Origin: JANMEX01 sp043744175
Lineage (GTDB): Bacteria > Pseudomonadota > Alphaproteobacteria > Rhizobiales > Rhizobiaceae
Assembly (NCBI GenBank): GCA_043744175.1
Contig: JAYTVD010000051.1
Coordinates: 1-7,452 of the forward strand
Length of the DNA stretch: 7,452 nucleotides
Direction of reading: 5' to 3'
The notes under the pieces are model-generated. The model saw only the letters and a list, made by a program, of their open reading frames with translations. It was not told the DNA's origin and made no database searches. Each line of letters begins with the position of its first letter. Within the stretch, counting starts at the first letter, position 1. Below, piece by piece: positions 1-6,946 of this stretch. Both the position numbers and the translations under genes were made by a program.

Positions 1-1
1 T

Positions 2-256
2 GCCGCCTCGCTGCACGCACGCATTCTGGCACTGAAACACGCATTGGAAAATCTGCCGCGCCAAGCCAAGCGCCTCGCACGCTGGTATGAACAGCGCGAT
101 TTGGCTTATGCACAAAATTTGGCCCACCGCTATTCACCCATGCGTCCCGGCCCTGCGCCAGCCTCACGCAAGCGTAAGGATCACGAGGTTGATGCGGTTC
201 TGCTCGAATGCCATTTGCTGGCGATTTATTCTGGCGAGCGGCAGGATAGTTCGTGA
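2..256 (+). CDS. uncharacterised short basic protein, 3' end only
   Basis: An open frame enters from the left edge and ends at a TGA at 254-256, leaving 84 C-terminal residues in view. A TTG at 44 could be read as a start, but the frame is open to the edge and the upstream residues (ASLHARILALKHALENL) look like ordinary helical protein, so I treat it as a 5'-truncated gene. The visible part is rich in Arg, Lys and His (RQAKRLARWYEQRD, ASRKRKDHEVD). It has a Pro-containing turn (YSPMRPGPAP) and ends in an Asp/Glu/Leu/Cys helix (DAVLLECHLLAIYSG). This organisation resembles short uncharacterised alphaproteobacterial proteins, but I cannot name a family or function. No membrane segment or signal is visible. 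It lies 204 bases upstream of ppdK on the same strand, and the hairpin-containing gap suggests ppdK has its own control. Confidence 0.65.
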   Translation, partial: AASLHARILALKHALENLPRQAKRLARWYEQRDLAYAQNLAHRYSPMRPGPAPASRKRKDHEVDAVLLECHLLAIYSGERQDSS

Positions 257-382
257 GGGTTTATGAAAATTTGGAAGTTTGTGGCGCTAGGTCCCGTGGG
301 AACCGGCGGGCTTTCGCGCGGGCAGGGCATTTTTTCTGCCGGACAGGCCCCAACCACCTATTTTCACCATCATTTCATTTTC

Positions 383-414
383 TTGTTGCACTGCACCATA
401 AATCAGTGCCACAA
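383..414. promoter_or_regulatory. imperfect inverted repeat in the ppdK leader
   Basis: TTGTTGCACTG (383-393) and CAGTGCCACAA (404-414) pair at 10 of 11 positions around a 10-base centre (CACCATAAAT); the single mismatch is T387/C410. It lies 46 bases upstream of the ppdK GTG. It could be a two-half-site protein operator or an mRNA hairpin in the ppdK leader. No U-tract follows, so it is not a typical intrinsic terminator. I do not recognise a riboswitch class here. No convincing -35/-10 pair was found around it, so whether it is transcribed is unknown. Confidence 0.4.
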
Positions 415-449
415 AATACATGCTGCAAAAATGGGAAAACCAGCGCGGC

Positions 450-460
450 GGGAGGACTAA
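450..460 (+). promoter_or_regulatory. ribosome binding site deciding the GTG start of ppdK
   Basis: GGGAGGA (450-456) is a strong anti-16S match placed five bases before the GTG at 461. It supports this non-ATG start, and the resulting N-terminus (MTKWVYQFGGG) is the one expected of the family. Confidence 0.8.
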
Positions 461-3139
461 GTGACCAAGTGGGTCTATCAATTTGGAGGCGGCGCGGCTG
501 AAGGCGGCGCGGCGGATTTGGCATTGCTGGGCGGCAAGGGCGCGAACCTTGCCGAAATGGCGCGCCTTGGCTTGCCCGTCCCTCCCGGTTTCACCATTTG
601 CACGGATGCCTGTCATTCATTTTTAGCCTCCGACAAGAGTCTGCCCGACGGCCTTGAGGCGCAGGTTACGGCAGCCATCGCAAATCTGGCCTCAAGCACG
701 GGCCGCTCATTTGGCGATCCACAAAATCCTTTGCTGGTTTCCGTGCGTTCCGGCTCCCGCGCCTCCATGCCGGGCATGATGGACACGGTTCTCAATCTTG
801 GTCTCAATGACGAGACCGTCATAGGTCTGGCCGCAGCGACTGGCGACGAACGCTTTGCCTATGATACTTATCGTCGCTTTATTCAGATGTATTCCGATGT
901 GGTTCTTGGCCTCGATAATAGCTATTTTGAAGACCTGTTAGAGCGCACGCGTGATCTGCACGACGCAGCGCAAGATACTGATTTGACTGCCGATCAGCTG
1001 AAAGAGTTGGTCACTATTTTCAAAGCAGGCGTGGAAGAAGAACTTGGTGTCCCGTTTCCGCAAGACCCTTCAACTCAGTTATGGGATGCCATTCGCGCCG
1101 TATTTTTAAGCTGGCGCAATGTGCGCGCCGTCACTTATCGCGCCTTGCATAATATTCCCGAAAGCTGGGGAACTGCGGTCAGCATTCAAGCCATGGTGTT
1201 TGGCAATATGGCGGGCGAATCCGCCACCGGCGTTGCATTCACGCGCGATCCTTCCACAGGCGAGAAGACACTGTTTGGCGAATTTTTGCCCAACGCGCAG
1301 GGCGAAGATGTCGTGGCGGGCCTACGCACGCCGCAGAGCCTTTCGGAAAAAGGCCGCAAGGCGACCGGATCTACGCAGTCCTCCCTTGAAAAATCCATGC
1401 CAAGATTGTTTTCCGATATTTTGGCGACCGCCGAAAAGCTCGAACACCATTTCGGCGACATGCAAGACATGGAATTTACCATTGAGCAGGGCAAGCTATG
1501 GATGCTGCAGACGCGTTCTGGAAAGCGTAATTTGCGCAGTGCGCTGCGTATCGCCGTCGATATGGCCAGCGAAGGCATCATCTCGCGGGAAGACGCGCTG
1601 CTGCGTATCGAGCCTTCAGCTCTCGACCAATTGCTTCATCCAACTGTCGATCCAGACGCCCCGCGCACCATTATCGGTTCTGGTCTTCCGGCCTCTCCTG
1701 GCGCTGCAACAGGCGAAGTGGTGTTTTCGTCAGACGAGGCGCAGCGGCTCAAACTTGAAGGCCGCAAAAGTATTTTGGTGCGCGCCGAAACCAGCCCCGA
1801 AGATATTCACGGTATGCACGCCGCCGAAGGCGTACTCACCACACGCGGCGGCATGACCAGCCATGCGGCTGTTGTCGCGCGCGGCATGGGAAAACCTTGC
1901 GTCACCGGCGCTGGCAATATGCGCGTTGATAGCAAAAATGGCACGCTGATTTGCGCTGATGTGCGCATCCGGCGCGGCGATATCATCACCATTGATGGCG
2001 GCCTAGGGCAGGTGCTTAAGGGCGCGGTGCCGACATTGCAGCCCAAACTATCCGGCGAATTTGCTATGATTATGGGCTGGGCGGATTCTGCGCGGCGCAT
2101 GAAAGTGCGCGCCAATGCCGATACGCCAGCCGATGCCCGCGCTGCTCACACTTTCGGCGCTGATGGCATAGGCCTTTGCCGCACCGAGCAAATGTTCTTC
2201 GATGACATTGGCATCAACGACATGCGCGAAATGATCTTGGCCGAAACTGAAAAAGATCGCCGTATAGCGTTAGCGCGTTTGCTGCCTGTGCAGCGTTCGA
2301 ATTTTATCGCGCTATTTGAGATTATGGCTGGAATGCCGGTGACGATCCGCTTGCTCGACCCGCCGCTTCACGAGTTCTTGCCAAAGGGTTTCGCCGAGCT
2401 TGTGGAAGTCGCGGGCGCAATGGGGATCACCGTTGAAACGCTGCGCGAGCGCATTGATAGTCTCCATGAATTCAACCCGATGCTGGGACATCGCGGCTGC
2501 CGCCTTGTCATCAGCTATCCGGAAATTGCTGAAATGCAGGCGCGCGCCATTTTTGAAGCGGCTATTGAGGTTCAGCGCAAGACGGGCGCGACTGTTGAGC
2601 CGGAGATTATGGTGCCTCTGGTTTCCATGATGAAAGAGTTGGCATTCGTTAAAGACAGCATTGCAAAAGCCGCTGCCGAAGTGGAGCGCGAGACTGGCAT
2701 CAAAGTGAGCTATCTTGTTGGCACCATGATTGAATTGCCGCGCGCAGCCATGCGGGCAGGGGCGATTGCCGAGGCGTCAGAGTTTTTCTCCTTTGGTACC
2801 AATGACTTAACGCAAACTACCTATGGCATCTCGCGCGACGATGCGTCCGCTTTCATGTCCACCTATTTGCAAAAAGGCATCATGCTGCGTGACCCATTCG
2901 TGACGCTGGACCGCGAAGGCGTGGGCGAAATGATCCGCATCGCCTGCGAGCGCGGCCGCGCGACGAGGCCCGATCTTGCGCTCGGCGTTTGCGGTGAGCA
3001 TGGCGGCGAGCCTGAATCCATCCAGTTTTTCGAAGAAGCTGGATTGGACTTTGTGTCCTGCTCGCCATTTCGCGTACCGATTGCCAGACTTGCCTGCGCT
3101 CAGGCGACCATCAGGCAAAGCCGTGGCGGTTCAGCTTAG
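461..3139 (+). CDS. ppdK: pyruvate, phosphate dikinase
   Basis: PpdK reversibly converts pyruvate, ATP and phosphate to phosphoenolpyruvate, AMP and diphosphate in the cytosol. It links the PEP-pyruvate node to gluconeogenesis or to PPi-dependent glycolysis. At 892 residues it is full length. The N-terminal ATP-grasp domain carries GGKGANLAEM (Lys26) and SVRSGSRASMPGMMD (Arg96, residues 94-108). The central swivelling domain holds the phosphorylated histidine in GGMTSHAAVVARG (His468). The C-terminal TIM barrel holds the PEP/pyruvate site: GLCRTEQMF (Arg574), LGHRGCRL, GTMIELPRA (Glu758), FGTNDLTQT (Asn781, Asp782) and GVCGEHGGEP (Cys844). His, Arg and Cys lie at a constant +13 offset from the Clostridium symbiosum enzyme as I recall it (455, 561, 831), so no indel disrupts this part. 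Thr466, two residues before His468, is where the PDRP regulatory protein acts in plant and bacterial homologues. The start is GTG with a strong ribosome binding site. The stop overlaps the end of the convergent minus-strand gene by nine bases. Confidence 0.98.
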   Translation: MTKWVYQFGGGAAEGGAADLALLGGKGANLAEMARLGLPVPPGFTICTDACHSFLASDKSLPDGLEAQVTAAIANLASSTGRSFGDPQNPLLVSVRSGSRASMPGMMDTVLNLGLNDETVIGLAAATGDERFAYDTYRRFIQMYSDVVLGLDNSYFEDLLERTRDLHDAAQDTDLTADQLKELVTIFKAGVEEELGVPFPQDPSTQLWDAIRAVFLSWRNVRAVTYRALHNIPESWGTAVSIQAMVFGNMAGESATGVAFTRDPSTGEKTLFGEFLPNAQGEDVVAGLRTPQSLSEKGRKATGSTQSSLEKSMPRLFSDILATAEKLEHHFGDMQDMEFTIEQGKLWMLQTRSGKRNLRSALRIAVDMASEGIISREDALLRIEPSALDQLLHPTVDPDAPRTIIGSGLPASPGAATGEVVFSSDEAQRLKLEGRKSILVRAETSPEDIHGMHAAEGVLTTRGGMTSHAAVVARGMGKPCVTGAGNMRVDSKNGTLICADVRIRRGDIITIDGGLGQVLKGAVPTLQPKLSGEFAMIMGWADSARRMKVRANADTPADARAAHTFGADGIGLCRTEQMFFDDIGINDMREMILAETEKDRRIALARLLPVQRSNFIALFEIMAGMPVTIRLLDPPLHEFLPKGFAELVEVAGAMGITVETLRERIDSLHEFNPMLGHRGCRLVISYPEIAEMQARAIFEAAIEVQRKTGATVEPEIMVPLVSMMKELAFVKDSIAKAAAEVERETGIKVSYLVGTMIELPRAAMRAGAIAEASEFFSFGTNDLTQTTYGISRDDASAFMSTYLQKGIMLRDPFVTLDREGVGEMIRIACERGRATRPDLALGVCGEHGGEPESIQFFEEAGLDFVSCSPFRVPIARLACAQATIRQSRGGSA

Positions 3140-3523
3140 CTTGCGAAATTGGTCCACAACGGCGAGCCATGCTTCGCCCAAACGGAATAAATGGGCCGTT
3201 TCAGGCCGCTCTTCTTGCGCATCCATGGTTACGCCATCAGAACTCAACGTAACCAGCACAATTTGCCCGTTTCCTTCCGGCAAACGAACCAATGCAGCGC
3301 GCTGGAAGGGCAGACTCGAGGGCGCGGGAATATTGAAGAGGAATTCCGCACCTATGGATTGCGCGGCGCGACGAACGCTGTTGTCAAAACCTGAACCCAT
3401 CAGATTTTGCGCCTCTAGAGCCATCAAAAGCTCCACATTTTCCAAATCCGCTCCCAATAATTTGTCGGGAACAGTAGGCGGTGCCGGAATTGCTGAACCG
3501 GTCGATATATTCACTTGTGGCAT
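3131..3523 (-). CDS. uncharacterised 130-residue protein convergent with ppdK
   Basis: I do not recognise this family. The start is taken at ATG 3523-3521 because AGGGAG lies seven bases upstream of it on the minus strand. The frame stays open to 3724, but using that extension would run into the DUF1499 gene. The product begins with a flexible, Pro-rich N-terminus (STGSAIPAPPTVPD, residues 7-20). A predicted amphipathic helix follows (about 21-42, LLGADLENVELLMALEAQNL), then a second short helix (SVRRAAQSIGAEF, about 49-61). The C-terminal half alternates strand-like segments (RAALVRLPEGNGQIVLVTL) with an acidic loop (DAQEERPE) and ends in FRLGEAWLAVVDQFRKL. No membrane helix, signal peptide or metal motif is visible, so it is probably cytosolic. 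The coherent amino-acid pattern and good ribosome binding site argue for a real gene. Its tail overlaps the end of ppdK by nine bases, and its head is divergent from the DUF1499 gene. Confidence 0.7.
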   Translation of the reverse strand: MPQVNISTGSAIPAPPTVPDKLLGADLENVELLMALEAQNLMGSGFDNSVRRAAQSIGAEFLFNIPAPSSLPFQRAALVRLPEGNGQIVLVTLSSDGVTMDAQEERPETAHLFRLGEAWLAVVDQFRKLS

Positions 3524-3678
3524 GTGCGCTCTCCCTGTGCACTTGCCCCCCATCGTTAAGCTGCAAGCCATTCGCGGCAACAATGCGGCAAGATGCAACA
3601 AAATGTCCGAGGCTATCGTTTGCGAAATAGCCGGCATGAAGCTAAAGAGCAGGCCAAGCAGTGGACATAAACAACTAA

Positions 3679-4455
3679 ATGATGCGGCGTGAATATGTGC
3701 GGGAAAAATCAGCGGCAGCGACATGGTCGCTGCGTCCGGCTGTGTTCGCGCCAGTTTTGGCGATCGTTGCTACGATAGCCCATCGGACTGGTGTGCTAGG
3801 CACGCAGTCATTTTTGTTGGTGCTGATTGCCGCCATTGCTATTGCACTCGCCGCGTTTTGTTTGGCAATGCTTGGTTTCTCAGACCTCTGGCGAAACTCC
3901 GCGATTGGCGGTCGCCGCTCCGCCTTGGCGCTCGTTTTGTCGCTGCCGGTGCTAGCGCCTGCCGCTGTGGCTGGATATTTATCTCAAGTGACGGCCCCCC
4001 TTTCCGATATATCAACAGACCCGCAGGATCCGCCACATTTCGCGCAGCCGTCAACACTTATTCTCGGCGGCAACACAAACGAGCCGCCGCGGCTTGATGC
4101 TGTCTTACAAGATAAATTTTATCTAGATTTAGCCGGTCGCCGATATCCGTTGTCAGCCGATAGCATCATCGCTGACGTAATGACGGTGATTGACGACAAA
4201 GGTTGGCAACTAAAAGCACCCTCCGCCCAAAGTAATGGAGATGCCGACTGGGTGATTGAAGCCAGCGTAAAGTCAGCGCTATTCGGTTTCGTGGATGATG
4301 TCGTAATTCGTGTCACAGATGAAGGTGAGGCGGCTTATGTCGATATGCGTTCTGCCTCACGCTATGGCCGCAACGATCTTGGAACAAACGCACGGCGCAT
4401 TGCCGATTTCATGAATGATCTGGATTTGAAGGTCCAAGCGGCAGCCGGAAAGTAG
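3679..4455 (+). CDS. DUF1499 family protein with three N-terminal membrane helices
   Basis: The 258-residue product has three hydrophobic segments at about residues 18-34, 44-66 and 82-103. A soluble domain follows that matches the DUF1499 pattern: RYPLSADSIIADVM (155-168), an aromatic KGW (174-176), WVIEASVKSALFGFVDDVVIRV (191-212) and the signature RSASRYGRNDLGTNARRI (224-241). DUF1499 has no established biochemical function that I know of; this membrane-anchored layout is common in alphaproteobacteria. The topology would place the domain on one face of the inner membrane, probably the periplasmic side, by inference only. The ATG at 3679 is followed at once by a second in-frame ATG at 3682, and neither has a clear ribosome binding site. 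A GTG at 3697 is another possible start, so the exact N-terminus is uncertain by up to six residues. The stop lies three bases from the stop of the convergent hydrolase. Confidence 0.88.
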   Translation: MMRREYVREKSAAATWSLRPAVFAPVLAIVATIAHRTGVLGTQSFLLVLIAAIAIALAAFCLAMLGFSDLWRNSAIGGRRSALALVLSLPVLAPAAVAGYLSQVTAPLSDISTDPQDPPHFAQPSTLILGGNTNEPPRLDAVLQDKFYLDLAGRRYPLSADSIIADVMTVIDDKGWQLKAPSAQSNGDADWVIEASVKSALFGFVDDVVIRVTDEGEAAYVDMRSASRYGRNDLGTNARRIADFMNDLDLKVQAAAGK

Positions 4456-4458
4456 AGG

Positions 4459-5364
4459 TCACGCTGGCTCATACACGCCAGTCAGCGAAGGACTCTCCGC
4501 CGTTTTTACCAGTTTTCGCTCAATTAACCGCTCTAAATGCGCAAAAACTGAAAGTGCCGCTGCGCCATGCAGGCGCGGGTCAGTGCGTCGGTAGATCACT
4601 TTGACGATTTCCGAAATTGTCCTGTCTCCCTTCTTCAGGCGGCTGAGGATTGCATTCTCACGCAGCAATCGATGCGAGCGCAGCGCCCGCACATATTGAT
4701 CCGGATTGCGAACGGGCCCGCCATGGCCGGGGAAGTAGAGCCTATCGTCTCGCGTTATTAGCACATCCAGCGACTTCATATAGGCATCCATCGAGCCATC
4801 CGGCGGCGCAACTATGCTAGTTGCCCAAGCCATGACATGGTCCCCTGAAAATAAAATGCCTGTGTCACACAGGGCAAATGCCATGTGGTTAGCCGTATGG
4901 CCGGGCGTGAAAACGCCCTCAATACGCCAACCGTTTCCTGCAATAATATCGCCGTGTGTCATCAATACATCAGGCGAAAAATCATAATCCGCACTGGAAT
5001 CGAGATAGTTGGTCTCACCCGCACCAAGTTCACGGGCAGCAATATGAGGACCGTAACCATAAGTCTTTGCTCCTGTTGCCGCCACTAATTTAGCTGTCAA
5101 AGGCGAATGATCGCGATGGGTATGAGTGACGAAGATATGTGTGAGTTTGCGGGTTCCGATGGCGCCCAAAAGCGCAGTCAGGTGAGCGTCTTCATCAGGA
5201 CCTGGATCAATCAAGGCTAGCGTTTCGTTGCCGATAAGATAACTATTCGTGCCATGGAAAGTGAATGGCCCGCCATTGGGTGCGGTTATTCGGTGCAAAT
5301 TGGGAGCCACGGAAACAGCCTCGCCATGGCGAGCCTCAAATTCTAGTTCAAATTCAAGAGGCAA
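4459..5364 (-). CDS. MBL-fold metallo-hydrolase with C-terminal winged helix (LACTB2-like)
   Basis: The 301-residue protein has a complete metallo-beta-lactamase core. HTHRDH (His81, His83, Asp85, His86) and PGHTANH (His156) supply metal ligands; Asp175 in LFSGDH is the bridging aspartate and His214 in YFPGHGGP the last ligand. The N-terminal FHGTNSYLIG (36-45) and the tail at about 235-300 (RSHRLLRENAILSRLKKGDRT and onward, ending HLERLIERKLV) fit the LACTB2-type subgroup, in which a small winged helix follows the MBL fold. Known relatives include endoribonucleases and thioesterase-like hydrolases, so the substrate cannot be told from sequence. An in-frame stop lies 18 bases upstream of the TTG at 5364-5362, so TTG is the first possible start; AAGGA eight bases upstream of it supports this choice. 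It is divergent from puuE across a shared regulatory region, which may mean common control, and convergent with the DUF1499 gene. Confidence 0.9.
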   Translation of the reverse strand: MPLEFELEFEARHGEAVSVAPNLHRITAPNGGPFTFHGTNSYLIGNETLALIDPGPDEDAHLTALLGAIGTRKLTHIFVTHTHRDHSPLTAKLVAATGAKTYGYGPHIAARELGAGETNYLDSSADYDFSPDVLMTHGDIIAGNGWRIEGVFTPGHTANHMAFALCDTGILFSGDHVMAWATSIVAPPDGSMDAYMKSLDVLITRDDRLYFPGHGGPVRNPDQYVRALRSHRLLRENAILSRLKKGDRTISEIVKVIYRRTDPRLHGAAALSVFAHLERLIERKLVKTAESPSLTGVYEPA

Positions 5365-5397
5365 ATGCGGTGTCCTTGGCTACTGGTGAGGCTATCT

Positions 5398-5403
5398 AAT
5401 ATA
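5398..5403 (-). promoter_or_regulatory. candidate -10 element for the MBL-fold gene
   Basis: Read on the minus strand this is TATATT, five of six to the TATAAT consensus, placed 33 bases upstream of the TTG start. No good -35 is seen at normal spacing, so the call rests on the hexamer and its position only. Confidence 0.3.
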
Positions 5404-5430
5404 CTCTTTCTATTGAGAAAAAGTGATAAA

Positions 5431-5446
5431 TCAAACAGGTGTTTGA
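5431..5446. promoter_or_regulatory. perfect dyad operator candidate between the MBL gene and puuE
   Basis: TCAAACA-GG-TGTTTGA is an exact inverted repeat with seven-base arms and a two-base centre. It sits in the 141-base divergent gap, 59 bases upstream of the puuE ATG, in the position expected for a dimeric repressor or activator that could control both directions. It shares the bases TTGA (5443-5446) with the RutR-like site that follows. No regulator gene is in the window. Confidence 0.45.
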
Positions 5447-5458
5447 CCAGTTGATAAA
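5443..5458. promoter_or_regulatory. RutR-like operator candidate upstream of puuE
   Basis: TTGACCAGTTGATAAA matches the E. coli RutR consensus as I remember it (TTGACCA, two free bases, TGGTCAA) at 12 of 14 fixed positions: the left half is perfect and the right half matches five of seven. RutR is a TetR-family regulator responsive to uracil that acts on pyrimidine and purine catabolism genes. A site here would fit control of the puuE-allA-xdhA operon. The same bases also contain TTGACC, which resembles a -35 box, but no suitable -10 follows at 16-18 bases. The regulator assignment is inference. Confidence 0.35.
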
Positions 5459-5505
5459 ATTCAATTTCGCAGCCAAGATAACGCTAATGGAGTCTTTGAT
5501 TTAAG

Positions 5506-6432
5506 ATGTTTGATTTGTCGAAAGCGAAATACCCACGGGATATGCAAGGCTATGGTCGTAACGCGACAGACCCGCAATGGCCGGGTGGGGCGCGCATTGC
5601 TGTGCAATTTGTGGTGAATTATGAGGAAGGTGGTGAGAACTGCATCCTTCATGGTGACAATGCATCGGAAGCATTTTTATCGGAGATCGTGGGGGCGCAT
5701 CCTTGGGTCGGGCAGCGGCACATGAATATGGAATCCATCTACGAATATGGCGCGCGCGCTGGCTTTTGGCGGCTTTGGCGCATGTTCACAAAACGACAAA
5801 TCCCAGTGACCGTTTACGGCGTAGCAACAGCCCTAGAGCGCAGTCCTGCACAAGTTGTCGCCATGAAGGAGGCGGACTGGGAAATCGCGTCCCATGGTCT
5901 TAAATGGGTCGACTACAAGGACACGCCGATAAAGCAGGAGCGGGCAGATTTAGCCGAGGCGATACGGCTGCACACTGAAGTTACCGGTTCTCGACCCACG
6001 GGTTGGTATCTTGGCCGCTGCTCGGAAAATACGCTGAAGCTTGTAATGGAAGAGGGCGGGTTTGAGTATTATGCTGATACTTATGCCGACGATTTACCTT
6101 ATTATGTCAAAGACTTAGATAAGACGCAGCTAATCGTACCTTACACACTAGATACAAACGACATGCGCTTTGCGACGCCCCAAGGCTTCAATTCCGGCGA
6201 TCAGTTTTTCAGCTATCTTAAAGATAGTTTTGACGTGCTTTATGAAGAGGGCAAAGAAGGCGCCGCCAAAATGTTGTCTATTGGACTGCATTGCAGACTG
6301 GTTGGCAGGCCCGGCCGTGCGGCTTCGCTGGCGCGGTTTTTGGACTATGTCTTGTCCCGTGAAAAAGTGTGGGTAGCCAAGCGCATCGACATCGCCAAGC
6401 ACTGGAAAACAACGCATCCGGCAGGTGGCTGA
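5506..6432 (+). CDS. puuE: allantoinase, PuuE type (polysaccharide deacetylase fold)
   Basis: PuuE opens the hydantoin ring of (S)-allantoin to give allantoate. It belongs to the polysaccharide deacetylase (NodB-like) superfamily and is unrelated to the amidohydrolase-type allantoinase AllB; the Pseudomonas founder member is reported to be metal independent. The 308-residue product aligns from end to end with that family by eye. The N-terminal YPRDMQGYG (9-17) is followed by FVVNYEEGGE (35-44), NMESIYEYGARAG, IASHGLKW (127-134), GWYLGRCSENT (166-176), YTLDTNDMRF (213-222) and IGLHCRLVGRPGR (259-271), ending in DIAKHWKTTHP. The length is typical. The ATG at 5506 is the first possible start, since a TGA lies in frame at 5497-5499. 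A GGAG at 5489-5492 is somewhat far (13 bases) for a ribosome binding site. It is the first gene of a purine-breakdown operon and its stop overlaps the allA start. Confidence 0.96.
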   Translation: MFDLSKAKYPRDMQGYGRNATDPQWPGGARIAVQFVVNYEEGGENCILHGDNASEAFLSEIVGAHPWVGQRHMNMESIYEYGARAGFWRLWRMFTKRQIPVTVYGVATALERSPAQVVAMKEADWEIASHGLKWVDYKDTPIKQERADLAEAIRLHTEVTGSRPTGWYLGRCSENTLKLVMEEGGFEYYADTYADDLPYYVKDLDKTQLIVPYTLDTNDMRFATPQGFNSGDQFFSYLKDSFDVLYEEGKEGAAKMLSIGLHCRLVGRPGRAASLARFLDYVLSREKVWVAKRIDIAKHWKTTHPAGG

Positions 6433-6923
6433 TGACCAAGGTTCAGCTGAAAATCGAGGTGCTTACCAAGGTGGCATTTGCCCCATTTGGTGATGTAATT
6501 GAGACAAAAGATGCTACACTTAAGATCATCAATGGCGGGACAACAGAGCGCTTTCATGACCTGATGAAGATCGATGTGGAGGATCAATCCGGTCACGCAA
6601 TTGTAAACATCTTTCGCGGCCAACCTTTTGATTTTCCAATAGAAATAAAAATGGTCGAGCGTCATCCGCTGGGCAGTCAGGCCTTTGTCCCGATGGGAAA
6701 ATTCCCGTTTCTGGTGGTGGTGGCCGAGGACAAAAACGGTGTTCCATTGACGCCGCGGGTTTTCAAAGCGGAAGGCGGGCAGGGTGTAAATTATGCTAAG
6801 AATACCTGGCATCACCCGCTTTTATCGCTGCAAAATATCTGTGATTTTATCGTGATTGACCGCAGTGGTGAGGGCAATAATTTACAAGAATTTGCCTTTG
6901 AAAACAGCTATTTTATAGCGTAA
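6432..6923 (+). CDS. allA: ureidoglycolate lyase
   Basis: AllA splits (S)-ureidoglycolate into glyoxylate and urea, the last step of the ureide branch of purine breakdown. The 163-residue product matches the E. coli enzyme (160 residues, from memory) along its length. Matching segments are FAPFGDVIET (16-25), INGGTTERFHDL (33-44), ERHPLGSQAFVPM (76-88), GQGVNYAKNTWHHPL (116-130) and a late DFIVIDR. The fold is a small cupin-like barrel acting in the cytosol. The ATG at 6432 uses the last A of the puuE TGA (TGATG), indicating translational coupling; AGGTGG just upstream within puuE can serve as its ribosome binding site. Longer in-frame starts inside puuE are rejected because this start gives the family's usual N-terminus. 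Its presence implies that allantoate is taken to ureidoglycolate by an allantoicase or by AllC-type enzymes encoded elsewhere. Confidence 0.96.
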   Translation: MTKVQLKIEVLTKVAFAPFGDVIETKDATLKIINGGTTERFHDLMKIDVEDQSGHAIVNIFRGQPFDFPIEIKMVERHPLGSQAFVPMGKFPFLVVVAEDKNGVPLTPRVFKAEGGQGVNYAKNTWHHPLLSLQNICDFIVIDRSGEGNNLQEFAFENSYFIA

Positions 6924-6946
6924 AACCAAGAAGACTGAGACCCAAA

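Noticed and set aside
321..340. GGCAG ... CTGCC stem with a T-run, possible terminator of the upstream gene
   Set aside because: Only five pairs, and the T-run is inside the loop instead of after the stem, so it does not fit an intrinsic terminator.
263..460. 65-codon frame between the left partial gene and ppdK that ends exactly before the ppdK start
   Set aside because: No ribosome binding site, and a low-complexity, His/Cys-rich product with no protein-like pattern. The stop next to GTG is explained by the TAA falling within the ppdK translation start region.
1119..1856. 245-codon plus-strand frame inside ppdK in another phase
   Set aside because: It lies wholly within a gene with every catalytic motif intact, and its product is an Arg/Pro/Cys-rich shadow of the ppdK codon pattern.
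3611..3632. GGCTAT-N10-ATAGCC inverted repeat in the gap between the small unknown gene and the DUF1499 gene
   Set aside because: Six-base arms with a 10-base loop are expected by chance fairly often in a gap of this size; no further pairing extends it.
3524..3724. 67-residue N-terminal extension of the small minus-strand protein, with a hydrophobic stretch resembling a signal peptide
   Set aside because: It would overlap the start of the DUF1499 gene and ignore the well-placed AGGGAG in front of ATG 3523. The extension looks like translated intergenic DNA.
5443..5480. TTGACC or TTGATA as -35 of a puuE promoter
   Set aside because: At 16-19 bases downstream the best hexamers (CAAGAT, AAGATA) match the -10 consensus poorly, so I did not annotate a promoter.
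6369..6431. Longer allA start inside puuE
   Set aside because: It would add residues unlike the AllA family; the ATG overlapping the puuE stop gives the usual N-terminus and has AGGTGG in front of it.
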